This document shows, piece after piece, positions 5,459 through 6,059 of a stretch of DNA of 6,059 bases. Source of the stretch: Syntrophales bacterium (GTDB lineage: Bacteria; Desulfobacterota; Syntrophia; Syntrophales; UBA8958); contig JALNVY010000153.1 in assembly GCA_023231165.1 (NCBI GenBank), forward strand, positions 1 to 6,059. Reading direction: 5' to 3'. Below the pieces are notes generated by a model. It was not told the origin of the DNA. It saw only the letters and a list, made by a program, of their open reading frames with translations, and did not search any database. How positions within the stretch are numbered: position 1 is the stretch's first letter; each line of letters opens with the position of its first letter. Made by a program: the position numbers and the translations under genes.

Positions 5459-6059
5459 TGCCTGCGGTGGACTGACTAAGGGCCGCTGCCTGGAAATTCG
5501 CGCTCAGGGCGTCAAGAAACATATTGATCTCGCCATCAAGAAAATTCTCCAGATTATAGATGGTAAGTCCGATGCGATGATCCGTTACCCGGCCCTGGGG
5601 ATAATTATATGTCCTGATCCGTTCGCTGCGGTCCCCGCTTCCCACCTGATTCTTTCTTGTCTGCGAAGTCTCGGCATTTTGTCTCTGGATCATACCATCC
5701 AGAAGCCTCGCTCTCAGAACCTTCATGGCCTTATGCTTGTTTTTCAACTGTGATTTTTCATCCTGGCAGGATACGACCATCCCCGTAGGCAAATGGGTAA
5801 TACGAACAGCGGAATCGGTCGTATTGACTGATTGGCCACCGTGACCGCTGGAGTGAAAAACATCGATTCGCAGCTCATTGGGATCGATGTTTATATCGAC
5901 TTCTTCTGCCTCGGGCAGGATTGCCACCGTAACCGCCGAGGTGTGAATGCGCCCCTGGGCCTCCGTGACGGGAACTCGCTGCACCCGGTGGACGCCGCTT
6001 TCATATTTTAACCTGCTATAGGCCCCTTTTCCTTCGATCAAGGCGATAATCTCTTTAAA
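5448..6059 (-). CDS. prfA: Peptide chain release factor 1 (RF1), 5' part outside the window
   Basis: RF1 reads UAA and UAG stop codons in the ribosomal A site and triggers hydrolysis of peptidyl-tRNA. The window holds the last 203 residues; E. coli RF1 has about 360, so roughly the N-terminal 150 are missing. The frame is open to the window edge and begins FKEIIALIEGKG, which is internal to the family, so the TTG at 6041 is not a start. In this fragment the tripeptide PVT (residues 30-32, in RVPVTEAQGR) is the RF1-type stop-codon recognition motif; RF2 would have SPF. The catalytic GGQ is at residues 74-76 (bases 5832-5840) within SSGHGGQSVN. The conserved GSGDRSERIRTYNYPQGRVT segment follows near the C-terminus. 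The gene ends in TGA and overlaps prmC, whose product methylates the GGQ glutamine. It looks intact in the part seen. Confidence 0.97.
   Translation of the reverse strand, partial: FKEIIALIEGKGAYSRLKYESGVHRVQRVPVTEAQGRIHTSAVTVAILPEAEEVDINIDPNELRIDVFHSSGHGGQSVNTTDSAVRITHLPTGMVVSCQDEKSQLKNKHKAMKVLRARLLDGMIQRQNAETSQTRKNQVGSGDRSERIRTYNYPQGRVTDHRIGLTIYNLENFLDGEINMFLDALSANFQAAALSQSTAGNER

Overview
This is a gene-dense stretch of a bacterial chromosome in which every gene lies on the minus strand, so transcription runs from high to low coordinates. Read in that order it holds: the C-terminal part of prfA (release factor RF1), prmC (the methyltransferase that modifies RF1), murA (first committed step of peptidoglycan synthesis), hisD (last enzyme of histidine synthesis), a tRNA-Gly(CCC) gene, rimP (30S maturation factor) and the N-terminal two thirds of nusA (transcription elongation factor). 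The moderately GC-rich composition, the protein sequences and the prfA-prmC-murA-his arrangement suggest a deltaproteobacterial (Desulfobacterota, possibly Syntrophus-like) host. That is an inference from family resemblance only.

The upstream operon (6059 to 2027) is tightly packed. prfA and prmC overlap by 11 bp, prmC and murA are 2 bp apart, and murA and hisD are 13 bp apart. murA and hisD both start with GTG, each preceded by a Shine-Dalgarno sequence lying in the end of the preceding gene. PrmC and its substrate RF1 are co-encoded.

The middle (2026 to 1612) is non-protein-coding. It holds a 125-bp palindromic repeat, a sigma70-like promoter, tRNA-Gly(CCC), and a strong intrinsic terminator whose T-tract ends 9 bp before the rimP start codon. 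No promoter or Shine-Dalgarno sequence is obvious between terminator and rimP. The tRNA-rimP-nusA order resembles the E. coli metY-rimP-nusA operon head, so rimP-nusA is probably expressed by read-through.

The least ordinary feature is a pair of related palindromic elements, 997-1124 and 1873-1997, in the same orientation on either side of the tRNA-rimP block. Each has a long terminal stem, an inner stem and an apical hairpin. The two copies differ by at least six compensatory base-pair changes, so the fold appears to be conserved. The first copy lies across the 3' end of rimP: it supplies the last 17 RimP residues and the stop codon, and fills most of the rimP-nusA gap. Apart from this, the window is housekeeping sequence; I see no defence system, CRISPR array or complete transposon.
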